DNA of 64,000 bases from Natronobacterium haloterrestre (GTDB taxonomy: Archaea; Halobacteriota; Halobacteria; Halobacteriales; Natrialbaceae): the NCBI RefSeq assembly GCF_900112205.1, contig NZ_FOKW01000009.1, forward strand, positions 124,001 through 188,000, read 5' to 3'. Within the stretch, counting starts at the first letter, position 1. Every line of letters begins with the position of its first letter. A program made the translations under genes and the position numbers. Positions 24,667 to 33,209 of this stretch are shown here, piece after piece. The notes below the pieces were generated by a model. It was not told the origin of the DNA and searched no databases. It saw nothing but the letters and a program-made list of their open reading frames with translations.

Positions 24667-27600
24667 TCGTGGCGAGGGTCACCTGGAGCATCTCTTGAGC
24701 TGCGGCTTCGACCAAATCGGCCTCGATCTCGTCGACGGCCGCGAGCTTCCGAACGATCTTCTCGCGTCTCGGTACGCCCTCCAACTGCGGGAAGATGTAG
24801 CTGATGACCGCCTGCGTCAGATGGTGGTCGAGCTCGGCTTCGGGATGGTGAGCGATGTATCGGAGGACGTCTTCGACGATTGCGGGCCCGATCGCTCGTT
24901 CGTCTATCGCCTGGTTGGTCGCTTGCCAGACACGGCCGACTGCCCACGCCTGGGGACGGGACGCTTCGATCCCCCACGCATCGGCATACTCGAGTACTAC
25001 GTCTTCGACCGTTCGCCCACCGTCTGTTTGCTCCGTTCCCTCCGGAAGCTCGGGTACAGGGACGCGAACGAACGCGAATCGCCGCATGAACGCGTAACTC
25101 ATCTCGTACAGCGACGTCTTGTCGTAGGCGTTCATCGTAGCGAAGATCCGCCACGAGTTGGGAACGACGTACTGGTTGGCAGCAGGACGCCCTGTGAGGT
25201 CCGCAGACGTCGTGAGTTCCACTTCTCGCCCATCGACCGTGTACGGCAGTTGCACCGATTGGCCGGACAGCAACGTGAACAGTTGCCCGAACGCTTTGTC
25301 GATATCCGCTCGGTTGAGTTCGTCGATCACGAGGAGTTCGTTCGACTGTGTCCCACTCTCGAGGTCTTTGAGCCGGTTGAGGACGATCCCGGGCGTAAAG
25401 GAGAGGTCGTCACCGTTCTCACCGGATTCGTTCGGCATGTACCCGCCAACGGTGTCGAACGTCGACCAGTCGGCAGTGGCTGTCGTCATCTCGAAATCCG
25501 TGTAGAGAGACGGACGATGTTCGACGAGATACTCACAGACTCGTTCGGCGATCTCCGTTTTTCCCGTTCCCGGCGGGCCGGTAAGCAGCACGTGTTTGCC
25601 GGACTGCAGTGCTGTCGCGATCTGCTCGAGAATTCGCTCACCTCGTTCGTCTTCGAAGTGGAGCCCCTCGAGGATGTCCGCCGGGAGCGTACACTCGAGG
25701 GACTGGTGAGGATTGATCGGCGAGACCTCCTGTAGGTCCTCAGCCATCGCCTCGATCAACGCAGCGGGACGCTCGTAATCGATCTCATCGTCCTCTGTCC
25801 GGAAAGTCCCATACATCGATTGTGCGGGGAACTCCTTTCCGGAGATGTTCTCACAGAGGCGATTGGCCTCCTCGATCGACAAACAATCGGCCGTCAGTGC
25901 AGCCAGTTCGCCGTTGACCTGTGCCGTCTCTTTGGCAGTGATCCCTTCTGTGAAGTCGATGGCGTCGACGTCCCCGGTAAGGAAGAGTCGATCGAAGCCG
26001 GCGATCATCGAGAAGTCCGCGCCGGCCTCGTGTTCCTCCCACCACCATGGGTCGGATTTTTCAGTAGTGTCGCCGAAGACGACCGCACCGATGACACCGT
26101 TCGGTTGCGAGGCGAACTCCTCCTTGCCGGGTTCGGCTCGTGAATGGAGAATCCCGACGTCACCCTTCTCGAGCTGTTCCCAGCGGTTGCGATGTTCTGG
26201 CTCGAACGAGAGCGATCCGTGTTCGATGGCCGTGAGCCAGTACTCCGGCGGCGCGGTGAATTTGTAGACGGTCGGTTCCTGCTCTCGCAGGTGCGTCGTT
26301 AGTGGATGGTCGATTTCAACCGATGAGTGGACCTGGGATGGATCACCGACCTCGTACGAGTCTTTGAGCACACTGTTGAGTCGAGGTTGGTTGAGACCGC
26401 CCCCGAGATCCAGTTCCTCCTGGCGAAGTCGCACCCAGCCCAAGAAGAGGGTCTGAGCGGGCGAAAACCGATCAAGTGTTCCGCTACCGAAATCGGTCGC
26501 TTTCTCGGCTAAATCCGCTTCGAGAGTCCGGTAGACGATCCGAAGCTGGTCGAGTTTCGTTGCGGTCGACCGGTCGACAGTATCGGACGGCCTGAATCCC
26601 TCGAGTGCCCCGGACCACTCTTCGATGAAGGAGTCATCAATCCGAGTCTGGAACCATGATCTGTCTTCTGCAGAGAGCCGTGTTTGAATATCCTCGAGGG
26701 CTGTGTCTAACGATTCGTATTCCCCAGCAACCTCGTCAGGATAGAGCTGTTCGCCCCGAATCACCTCGATGAACTGGGAGACAGAATCGTACTCCTCGTA
26801 GAATCCTGAGCCGCTGCGATCGAAATTGATCGCACTGAACGTATCGTTGGGCCAGCCCTTGAATCCGAGCAGATCCCAGAACTGCGCTCGATCGAGCTCG
26901 GCTTCGTAGATCGGCTCGAGGAACATCACATGCGGGAAGACCTGATCGGTCACATCGCCCCAGCCGACTGCGTTCGTAAACCGAGCTGCTACATCGTCGT
27001 CTAACACTGTGGCGTGGGCGATCCGAGCAAGGAGGGTATACGACCCGCCACGGCGTCCCTCTCGATCGGCGAAGAGGAGGTAATCGCCCTGGTCGGCCGG
27101 CTCGTCTTCCTGGTTCCCCCAGACTCGAACGGAGTCCCCGTCGACCGGCGGCTCGTAGATACCGGTGAGTTGGTCGCGAGGAACGTCCTCGAGAATGGTC
27201 CGCTCAAAATTCGTCCGGATGGGGCCATCGCCCGTCTTGATCGGGACCTGGTACACCGAGGGGTCGGCAAACTGCTGCAGGTTCGAGTTCGCTCCCGTCT
27301 GAGTGGAGCTAGAATCGGTTCTCTCTCGAACCCCGCGTTCAGCTGGGAGTTCTTCGTCCTGAATTGGAGCAAGTAGGAAGCGAATTGCAGTTCGTGTGTT
27401 CCCCTCCGAGTCTGGGAGTTCCTCGTAGAAGTGACCTGCGTAGAGGTACTGCCCGATATAGCGGACACCGTCGTCTTCCATCTCGAAAAAGTGCAACTCG
27501 CGACCGTCCTCGAGATGGTCTCGAATGGCTCGGTTGCCCCGGACCATCTCCATATCCCCGACCTGGCCCTCGCCAGTGTAGACTACCGTGCCATCCGAGC

Positions 27601-28309
27601 GGAGTTCGTCCTGATACCCATGTTCTCCGCCGGTGCTCCCGCTAAAGAGAAAGACGACTGGTTCGTCTCTCGAGGGTGCGATTCCACCTTGGATGCTGCC
27701 GCCATATTCTGAGTGCAGCTCACGGCGTTCGTAGACAGTGTCGGGCTCGAGGTCGACAGTCGAAACACCGCGTAGTTGTTCGGCGACTGCTTCACCGGCG
27801 TCTGTGAGATGGATTCGATCGTCGGTTCGTTCGACGTAGCCAATCGTCTGTAGCCATTCACGGTGGCGGCTCGCAACGCCGGGCGTTTCCATTCGACACT
27901 CCTCGAAGGCGTCCACGAGCAACTCCATGAGATCTTCATCGGTTTTGGGTTCGGCAGTGAGTGCAGCGAGGATCGTGTCGAAGCCTTTGACCGTGGTTCG
28001 AAGGGCGTTGTAGAGGACCGCTGGGTCCTGTTCCTCGAGGTAGCATCGGCCGATTCGGGTACAGCTGTATGTGTCACCCCTGCGCTCGAGCAGGTCTAGT
28101 TGCTCGAGGAACTGCAGTCGTCGCTCGATCGCGTCAGGGTCTTCGGCGTTCGTCCTGGCGGCGATCCAGTCTACGACGTTGTCTCGAGGGACGCCATCCG
28201 AGTCCTCGCCACCCGACTCGAGGAAGGAAAGTAAATCAGCCAAGATATCGGCTCGATCTTCAAGATCACCGTAGAATCGCGCGGTGGACATCCGACGATC
28301 GTCTGCCAT
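24659..28309 (-). CDS. McrB-like GTPase with wHTH, SRA-like and EVE/PUA-like reader regions
   Basis: About 1216 residues, far longer than E. coli McrB (459). In order: a winged-helix pair (about 1-200); an SRA-like region (about 220-330) with EHGYQDE, YTGEGQVGDMEM and RGNRAIRDH, like the SRA domain of ScoMcrA; a second PUA-like region (about 355-490: GDYLLFADREG and HVMFLEPI). A helical stretch follows, then an EVE/YTH-like region (about 685-790: YKFTAPPEYWLTAIEHGSL) and the McrB AAA motor (about 880-1200). The motor has Walker A GPPGTGKTE at about 912, LLVIDELNRAD and MNAYDKTS in place of MNTADRS. ATG 28309 fits a leaderless start about 29 bases from TATA 28338. Confidence 0.82.
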   Translation of the reverse strand: MADDRRMSTARFYGDLEDRADILADLLSFLESGGEDSDGVPRDNVVDWIAARTNAEDPDAIERRLQFLEQLDLLERRGDTYSCTRIGRCYLEEQDPAVLYNALRTTVKGFDTILAALTAEPKTDEDLMELLVDAFEECRMETPGVASRHREWLQTIGYVERTDDRIHLTDAGEAVAEQLRGVSTVDLEPDTVYERRELHSEYGGSIQGGIAPSRDEPVVFLFSGSTGGEHGYQDELRSDGTVVYTGEGQVGDMEMVRGNRAIRDHLEDGRELHFFEMEDDGVRYIGQYLYAGHFYEELPDSEGNTRTAIRFLLAPIQDEELPAERGVRERTDSSSTQTGANSNLQQFADPSVYQVPIKTGDGPIRTNFERTILEDVPRDQLTGIYEPPVDGDSVRVWGNQEDEPADQGDYLLFADREGRRGGSYTLLARIAHATVLDDDVAARFTNAVGWGDVTDQVFPHVMFLEPIYEAELDRAQFWDLLGFKGWPNDTFSAINFDRSGSGFYEEYDSVSQFIEVIRGEQLYPDEVAGEYESLDTALEDIQTRLSAEDRSWFQTRIDDSFIEEWSGALEGFRPSDTVDRSTATKLDQLRIVYRTLEADLAEKATDFGSGTLDRFSPAQTLFLGWVRLRQEELDLGGGLNQPRLNSVLKDSYEVGDPSQVHSSVEIDHPLTTHLREQEPTVYKFTAPPEYWLTAIEHGSLSFEPEHRNRWEQLEKGDVGILHSRAEPGKEEFASQPNGVIGAVVFGDTTEKSDPWWWEEHEAGADFSMIAGFDRLFLTGDVDAIDFTEGITAKETAQVNGELAALTADCLSIEEANRLCENISGKEFPAQSMYGTFRTEDDEIDYERPAALIEAMAEDLQEVSPINPHQSLECTLPADILEGLHFEDERGERILEQIATALQSGKHVLLTGPPGTGKTEIAERVCEYLVEHRPSLYTDFEMTTATADWSTFDTVGGYMPNESGENGDDLSFTPGIVLNRLKDLESGTQSNELLVIDELNRADIDKAFGQLFTLLSGQSVQLPYTVDGREVELTTSADLTGRPAANQYVVPNSWRIFATMNAYDKTSLYEMSYAFMRRFAFVRVPVPELPEGTEQTDGGRTVEDVVLEYADAWGIEASRPQAWAVGRVWQATNQAIDERAIGPAIVEDVLRYIAHHPEAELDHHLTQAVISYIFPQLEGVPRREKIVRKLAAVDEIEADLVEAAAQEMLQVTLATNE

Positions 28310-28337
28310 TCTTCTATAACACGTCACAGTAACTTAC

Positions 28338-28343
28338 TATAAA
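28338..28343 (-). promoter_or_regulatory. TATA box of the mcrBC-like operon
   Basis: On the minus strand TTTATA lies 29 bases before ATG 28309. The transcript would start almost at the ATG, giving a leaderless mRNA as is common in haloarchaea. Confidence 0.55.
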
Positions 28344-28464
28344 TCCTGTTTACTGGTTGTTGCGAGGTATCGTTCTACCCCCATGGATGATCGTTTCAAT
28401 AGTTGAGGTAGGTACCTATTACACCAATCAACATTGGGTGATTTGTACTTTTGATGGTGGTATA

Positions 28465-28727
28465 GTGACGCTCAGGGAGGTGTGTGAACAGCAGCGGGAT
28501 ATGCATCCGGAGTCGGGGAGTCGTGGGGAGACGGACATGTCGCGACAGCGAGTGGATTAGTTGCGGAGCATGGAACTCGTCGAGGAGCGAGGTGACGCGT
28601 ACGCATTGACGGACGGGGCCGGTCGTTCGTCGAGAACGCTGTTGCAGAGTGGAGTGATTCGGATTGGACGCCCGCAACAACCGACGACGAAATGAGTGCT
28701 GGGACGTACGCGACGACGATTCGATAG
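28465..28727 (+). pseudogene. Broken HNH endonuclease-type gene remnant
   Basis: The plus strand reads VTLREVCEQQRDMHPESGS, then a stop, then MELVEERGDAYALTDGAG. After a frame change it continues as FVENAVAEWSDSDW and TPATTDDEMSAGTYATTIR, then a stop. These pieces match the N-terminal winged-helix and linker part of haloarchaeal HNH endonucleases as I remember them. The catalytic HNH part is missing. With a stop, a frameshift and a missing nuclease domain, it is a relic. It sits between the McrBC-like operon and another nuclease gene, so the site has gathered and lost defence genes. Confidence 0.6.
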
Positions 28728-28805
28728 GACGACGTGGTGTGCGGCAGCGTTTTCACGGTTCCAGAACCTGCTTGTTTTCGAACTCGTAGATTCTCCGCCT
28801 CCCCG

Positions 28806-29816
28806 TCAGCTCGTCTTCTCGAACGCCAATTCGTCAGGCGAGTACGTGTAGCACTTGATTCCGTTCTCGTCGCAGTGCTCTGCTAGCTTTGATGGCCACA
28901 CTCCTTCGTCGTCGAAGTCCCCGAGGTACGCAACGGTAACCGAGTCTTCACCCCGTTCGACGACGACAGCCGTGTTCGGATCGGTATGACTGGTCCTGAT
29001 GACGCGGTCTCCCGGAACGTACGGGTTGTCGGCGAACTCGAGGTTTTCGTGTTTGTATGTCCAGAGTTTGATCTCGGTGTCGACGCAGTACGATGCGAGG
29101 ATTCCGGGGTGGTACTCACGCCAGTCTGCGGGTCCTTTGTCGAGTGCACTCGGGAACGCTACGCGAACGGCTTCACCGTCGAGTTCCTGTCCGAAGGCAC
29201 CAGTGTTCTTCTCCGGGGGCATCACCTCAATGACGACGCCGACGGACGCGTCCTCGTCACCAGCCTTGATGACGCGGTCACCAGGCTTGAACGGGTTCTC
29301 CGGTTTCTGGTTCATGTACGCCGTGTTCGGCCCTAACTCCTGTAACTCGTTCATGGGCCGCGCTGTGAGGTGCGCTAGTTTTTCCGGTTCGTCACCCGAG
29401 TACGCCGCTTGCGTTTCCACCTTCGATTTGAGCGTCTCAGTACGCTCCCACCCTAACAGGATCAGCGCGTCCTCGTTATCTCGATGCCAGACCATCACGA
29501 TGATATCGTCGTCGGGGTCGTTCTCCAGCAGGTTCGCCGGGCGAAACGCAGAGACGTCTCTCGATGTCTTCACGTCCACTTCGTAGCCGAACACCTCGAA
29601 ATCGTGCCCGGAGAAACTCTCGGGATTGCACCGCCGGATCGCTGCTTCGTTCTGCCATTCCCACATCTCGACTGGAAGGTACTCCCGGCAGAACTGCTCG
29701 AACGCCAGCTCACCAAGGTTCCCAATTCGTTTCACATCGATATCGTCCGCACCCTGAATCACTGCCTGGTGATTCGCTCGCTCCCGATCGATCCCGTCCG
29801 GCGAATACAGATACAT
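28806..29816 (-). CDS. Probable PD-(D/E)XK nuclease with two tandem C-terminal modules
   Basis: 336 residues. The N-terminal about 160 residues look like a nuclease: IGNLGELAFEQFCREY supplies a helix with Glu36, and GHDFEVFGYEVDVKTSR supplies Asp72 and D-V-K (81-83), the PD-(D/E)XK pattern with Asp in the last acidic place. Two copies of an about 85-residue module follow, beginning NPFKPGDRVI (about 180) and NPYVPGDRVI (about 262). Each ends in a similar W/Y-T-Y turn, resembling SH3/KOW-like barrels. I do not know this architecture by name. TATA (about 29842) lies 26 bases before the ATG, so the mRNA is probably leaderless. It stands beside the McrBC-like operon on the same strand. Confidence 0.7.
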   Translation of the reverse strand: MYLYSPDGIDRERANHQAVIQGADDIDVKRIGNLGELAFEQFCREYLPVEMWEWQNEAAIRRCNPESFSGHDFEVFGYEVDVKTSRDVSAFRPANLLENDPDDDIIVMVWHRDNEDALILLGWERTETLKSKVETQAAYSGDEPEKLAHLTARPMNELQELGPNTAYMNQKPENPFKPGDRVIKAGDEDASVGVVIEVMPPEKNTGAFGQELDGEAVRVAFPSALDKGPADWREYHPGILASYCVDTEIKLWTYKHENLEFADNPYVPGDRVIRTSHTDPNTAVVVERGEDSVTVAYLGDFDDEGVWPSKLAEHCDENGIKCYTYSPDELAFEKTS

Positions 29817-29911
29817 TACACTCAGGTCATCTATTAGATAAATATACTTTGGGTGTTGGTTATCACTACAGGAGTTGGGGCCCCGATGTCAATATTGTAT
29901 CCGGGTTGATC

Positions 29912-30016
29912 TAATCGGGTGGTTGGTGTTCTGATTGCGGGCTGAGGTAGTCTGTTCCGTTGAGGAGGATGACGGCGTCGCTTACTGAGTATTCTACCGG
30001 CGACCACTGCCGGTGA
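29912..30016 (-). pseudogene. Short coding-like remnant, unrecognised
   Basis: A minus-strand open stretch reads RQWSPVEYSVSDAVILLNG up to a TAG at 29912. It has no start, and a stop precedes it. It looks like the 3' end of a gene lost when the island formed. Confidence 0.3.
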
Positions 30017-30100
30017 GGCCAGCATTACCACCTCTCATGCGCGCCGGAGTCGGTATCTGACGAGTGGAATCGACTATTCGTCACCCAGAACGGTCTGGGA

Positions 30101-30841
30101 CTAGCCACGTCCCTCGAGTGCCGTTGCGCCGCGTTCGAGCGACGCGGCCGGGTCGTCAGGGTCGTCGTGCTCGTAGATCAACCAGTCGACGTCGACCTCG
30201 CGAGCGGCATCGACGCAAGCCGCGATATCCACGTCACCCTCACCGAGTTCGGTGAATGTGGGCTCGGATCCGGTTGTCATGTCTTTCATGTGGAGCTGTC
30301 CGACACGATCGCCGAGGTTCCGGATGCGCCGTGCAGGGTCGTCGCCGCCGACAAGCGCCCAGCCGACGTCGAGTTCGATCCCGACGGTCGTTTGCCTGAG
30401 GAAGCGGTCGTAGGCGGCCCCCTCCTCGAGTGCGGTGTACTCGTGGTCGTGATTGTGGTACAGCAGGTCCAACCCGTCGGCCTCGAGAGCCGATTCGAGA
30501 GCGGCGAGGTCGTCGGCGATGGCGTCTACCGCTTCGGCCGACGCGAAGTGTGCCTCGTCGAGCCAGGGAAGGACGATCGCGTCGACCTCGAGCGGGGCAA
30601 ACGCCTCGCGGATAGCCTCCCTGTCGGTTCGGAGCGTCTCGAGATCAACGTGGGGCGGCGCGACCGCGAGATCGAGTTGCCGGAGTGTCGCCGCGACGGT
30701 AGCCGGTTCCGCGTGCAGGGGGGAGTAGTCGCCCGCGAACTGGACGCCATCGTAGCCGGCGTCAGCGACCCGGCGAAGGACCGACTCGAGGTCCGCATCC
30801 AGGTTGCGAACGCTGTAGAGGTTAATGGCCGTGCGAGGCAT
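30101..30841 (-). CDS. Sugar phosphate isomerase/epimerase (xylose isomerase-like TIM barrel)
   Basis: 246 residues. The AP endonuclease 2/xylose isomerase-like barrel is seen in ADAGYDGVQFAG, APPHVDLETL, LLYHNHDHEYT, GIELDVGWALVGG, QLHMKDM and DWLIYEHDD. These strands end in His, Asp and Glu that would bind the divalent metal. It is likely an isomerase, epimerase or 2-keto-inositol dehydratase-type enzyme, but the substrate is unknown. The ATG at 30841 (MPRTAIN) is used since the barrel begins directly after it. It borders the right end of the defence island and looks like ordinary chromosome in base composition. Confidence 0.85.
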   Translation of the reverse strand: MPRTAINLYSVRNLDADLESVLRRVADAGYDGVQFAGDYSPLHAEPATVAATLRQLDLAVAPPHVDLETLRTDREAIREAFAPLEVDAIVLPWLDEAHFASAEAVDAIADDLAALESALEADGLDLLYHNHDHEYTALEEGAAYDRFLRQTTVGIELDVGWALVGGDDPARRIRNLGDRVGQLHMKDMTTGSEPTFTELGEGDVDIAACVDAAREVDVDWLIYEHDDPDDPAASLERGATALEGRG

Positions 30842-31155
30842 GTGTTGTGCGTCTCGGCCCCAGGTCATCGGTGTTTGGGTCCCGAGTGTGTGCTCGTTAG
30901 ATCTGGATCGATCGGTGCGATCGTCTCGAGTCAAGTGCAGACCTAGTCACCGACTTTTCAACCCGTCTCCGTCGCACTGAGAGTGAACGGGCAGGTGATG
31001 TCATTGATCGAGGCGTCGACGAATTACAGTCACGGTCGGATAATCGGGTCGGAGACGAAGTACGGGGACGGCTGTGAGCAACAGCTGAGCGGTGTCACAG
31101 GTGGAGCAAGCCGCCTCGAAGCCTGATCCAAAGCACTTCACATTCGAAGGCCCCG
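30842..31155. other. Intergenic region, nothing clear
   Basis: Overlapping frames on both strands do not look like proteins. No repeat or promoter with a clear match was seen. Confidence 0.5.
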
Positions 31156-31377
31156 TCACAGTCGATACCAGAAATACACTGCTACGAGACCGAGTGCGCT
31201 GACGGTGTAGAAGAAGGGTCCGGCCCCGATCGCTAGCGCCAATGCAGCCGCAATAAGTGGACACACGACAGCTATCAGCATCCCCTCGAGCACCGGCCCG
31301 AATATATAAACGAGCTGTTGCCAACGGGTCATCCCGGTGTCGTCTGGGTGACCACGATTCCCTCCGTTCATCCCCAT
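31156..31377 (-). CDS. Small two-helix membrane protein, unrecognised
   Basis: 73 residues with a hydrophilic N-terminus (MGMNGGNRGHPDDTG) and two hydrophobic helices (about 22-50 and 52-72) ending in FWYRL. The family is not recognised. Two nearby ATGs could start it; I use the first at 31377. It lies 43 bases after the PAP2-like gene on the same strand, so it could share its transcript. Confidence 0.5.
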   Translation of the reverse strand: MGMNGGNRGHPDDTGMTRWQQLVYIFGPVLEGMLIAVVCPLIAAALALAIGAGPFFYTVSALGLVAVYFWYRL

Positions 31378-31420
31378 ACGCGCCGTCGAATTGTCAGCAA
31401 TTAACCCCTTCTATCTCGTT

Positions 31421-32020
31421 CTAACGGCCGAAAGAGTCCGTTCGGGTTCGCGGGACCGCTCCAACACGTAGGGCGACAGCGATAATGACGCCGGCGAAAA
31501 CCAAGCCGCCAACTGCCTCAACGACGGTATGAGCCTCGATTGCGATCCGACTCCAAACCAGTCCAATCGGAACGAACAGAAACACAGCGAATCTGCGATT
31601 CAAAGAGCAGAGAAAGCACGTGGAAATCGCGGAATAAATGACGTGGCTTGACACATCCCAAAAGGGGACTACTGCCATATGGACGATAGAAGTGCCAATC
31701 AGCAACAAACTAAACAGTTGAAGTAGTGGTCCCCAGCCTTTTCGAACCCAAACGAACCAGATTATCACGAATCCCGTGATCAGACCGATGCTCGCGAAGA
31801 AATCCTCACTACCGGGTACTGATACAGAGAATATACTCGATCCCCCCTCGTAAACGGCAAACGCTACGATCCAAGCGAATAGGACCGTAGTTGTTCGAGC
31901 AGCCAAGGCACTCGCGCAGATATCGCTTCCCCAGAGCTCGTATCCCGCCACGATAGTCGTGACCAGGAGGACGAACAGTTCCGGTGCAAATACCTCCGAG
32001 AAGACGGTTGCTGTACTCAT
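31421..32020 (-). CDS. Degenerate PAP2-like membrane protein
   Basis: 199 residues with six or seven membrane helices. The C-terminal half keeps the outline of the PAP2 phosphatase sites. VSSH replaces PSGH at about residue 125, and SRIAIEAHTVVE replaces SR-x5-H-x3-D at about 158, with Glu for the final Asp. The first motif (K-x6-RP) is missing. It may therefore bind but not hydrolyse phospholipid substrates, or act differently. It is divergent from a complete PAP2 gene at 32180, sharing a dyad-bearing promoter. Confidence 0.55.
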   Translation of the reverse strand: MSTATVFSEVFAPELFVLLVTTIVAGYELWGSDICASALAARTTTVLFAWIVAFAVYEGGSSIFSVSVPGSEDFFASIGLITGFVIIWFVWVRKGWGPLLQLFSLLLIGTSIVHMAVVPFWDVSSHVIYSAISTCFLCSLNRRFAVFLFVPIGLVWSRIAIEAHTVVEAVGGLVFAGVIIAVALRVGAVPRTRTDSFGR

Positions 32021-32106
32021 ACCGATTAGATCACAGTCGCTGAGAAAACCAATTACGGAATTGTTCGGCAGAGAGACGTTCTCCAGGGTGGCGTAGGCCT
32101 GAGTAC

Positions 32107-32129
32107 TAATTGACCATCAATTATATATC
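32107..32129. promoter_or_regulatory. Dyad TAATTGA-CCA-TCAATTA overlapping a TATA box
   Basis: A perfect 7+3+7 inverted repeat (32107-32123) abuts TTATATATC (32121-32129). It lies about 52 bases before the PAP2 start and 87 bases from the divergent degenerate PAP2-like gene, so one regulator could control both. Confidence 0.5.
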
Positions 32130-32179
32130 AATACTTCCTAGCATACGGCATTGGCATCAACGAGGTCGTCGAAGCCAGT

Positions 32180-33049
32180 ATGAGACTCGTTACCGAGAGT
32201 GAATTGATCCGAAATGTCTATCCAGAGGCATATACTGATATCGCCGCATTCGTTACAGAACTCGGTGGTTCGACTGGCCTCATAGTTATCCTCGCGGTCA
32301 TGTACTGGCTCACCTGGCGACGTGAGAGTGCACTCGTTGCCGGCTATGCTGTTGCTAGCATCGGATTCATATTGTTCATCAAAAGCATAGTTGCACTTCC
32401 GCGTCCGCCGGAATCCGTTCATCTAGTCCCGTTGACCGACGACCCCTATGGGTTTCCGAGCGGACACGCGTTCATGGCAACAGTTGTGTATGGTGGACTT
32501 CTGGTCGTCTTAGACCGGTATCGTGATCCACTGCCTCTTCTGGGGACCGTTCTCCTCGTCACCAGCATTTCACTATCTCGAGTTGTGCTCGGATTACACT
32601 ACTTGGGGGATGTCGTTGCTGGGGCTGGTATGGGTGTGGCGTTCCTTGGCTTACTACATCGGTTCGCCAGGGGGAATCCACAGCGTGCATACGCAACAGG
32701 AGCTGTAATCGCTGTGCCAGCGATTGTTGTCAGCAATGGGTCCCCCTACGCTTTGCTGGCTCTCGGTGGCGGTATCGGTGGAACGCTCGCCGTAACTCGA
32801 GTCGAATCAATGCCGGAGCGTCAGTCGGCCACTGAAGCGTTGCTCCTTTCGGTGATCGGTTCCGGTTACCTGGTTGTCTTGGGAACGCTCGAGTCAACTA
32901 TTGTGACGATCTCCCTGTTCGGTACCGTTCTGGTGAACGCACTCCTCGTTGCCGGTGTCCTCCTCCTCCCAGCGGCAGTCAGAAGCCTCTTGCAGTATGT
33001 TTCCTTAACGGCAGTAAATGTATTTAAATTTGTTATACATTCGAAATAA
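32180..33049 (+). CDS. PAP2 superfamily phosphatase
   Basis: 289 residues with about eight membrane helices. All three phosphatase motifs are intact: KSIVALPRP (K-x6-RP, about 75-83), FPSGHAF (about 93) and SRVVLGLHYLGD (SR-x5-H-x3-D, about 134-145). It should remove phosphate from a membrane lipid such as a phosphatidic acid analogue or polyprenyl pyrophosphate, with the active site at the membrane's outer face. The extra C-terminal helices after about 190 have no known role. It starts at ATG 32180, about 50 bases downstream of TATA. Confidence 0.88.
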   Translation: MRLVTESELIRNVYPEAYTDIAAFVTELGGSTGLIVILAVMYWLTWRRESALVAGYAVASIGFILFIKSIVALPRPPESVHLVPLTDDPYGFPSGHAFMATVVYGGLLVVLDRYRDPLPLLGTVLLVTSISLSRVVLGLHYLGDVVAGAGMGVAFLGLLHRFARGNPQRAYATGAVIAVPAIVVSNGSPYALLALGGGIGGTLAVTRVESMPERQSATEALLLSVIGSGYLVVLGTLESTIVTISLFGTVLVNALLVAGVLLLPAAVRSLLQYVSLTAVNVFKFVIHSK

Positions 33050-33209
33050 GGTAAGTTGGACTCTCAACAACCGGCACAGCGCATATCGTTCATCTCAATT
33101 CCGGTCCGGGCACCAGACTCTTATCGCCAGACGGCCGTCAAATGTATTTGTTTTAATTGTATTTGAAACGATAAGACCAGTGCCAGAATAGCTGGACGGG
33201 AAGCTACTG

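Noticed and set aside
22975-30100. Search for a repeated tRNA 3' end (att site) and an integrase
   Set aside because: No second copy of the tRNA-Glu 3' end and no integrase-like frame were seen, so I do not call an integrative element.
31001-31324. 107-codon minus-strand frame overlapping the small membrane gene
   Set aside because: Its composition is basic and irregular; the overlapping frame with two membrane helices is more likely.
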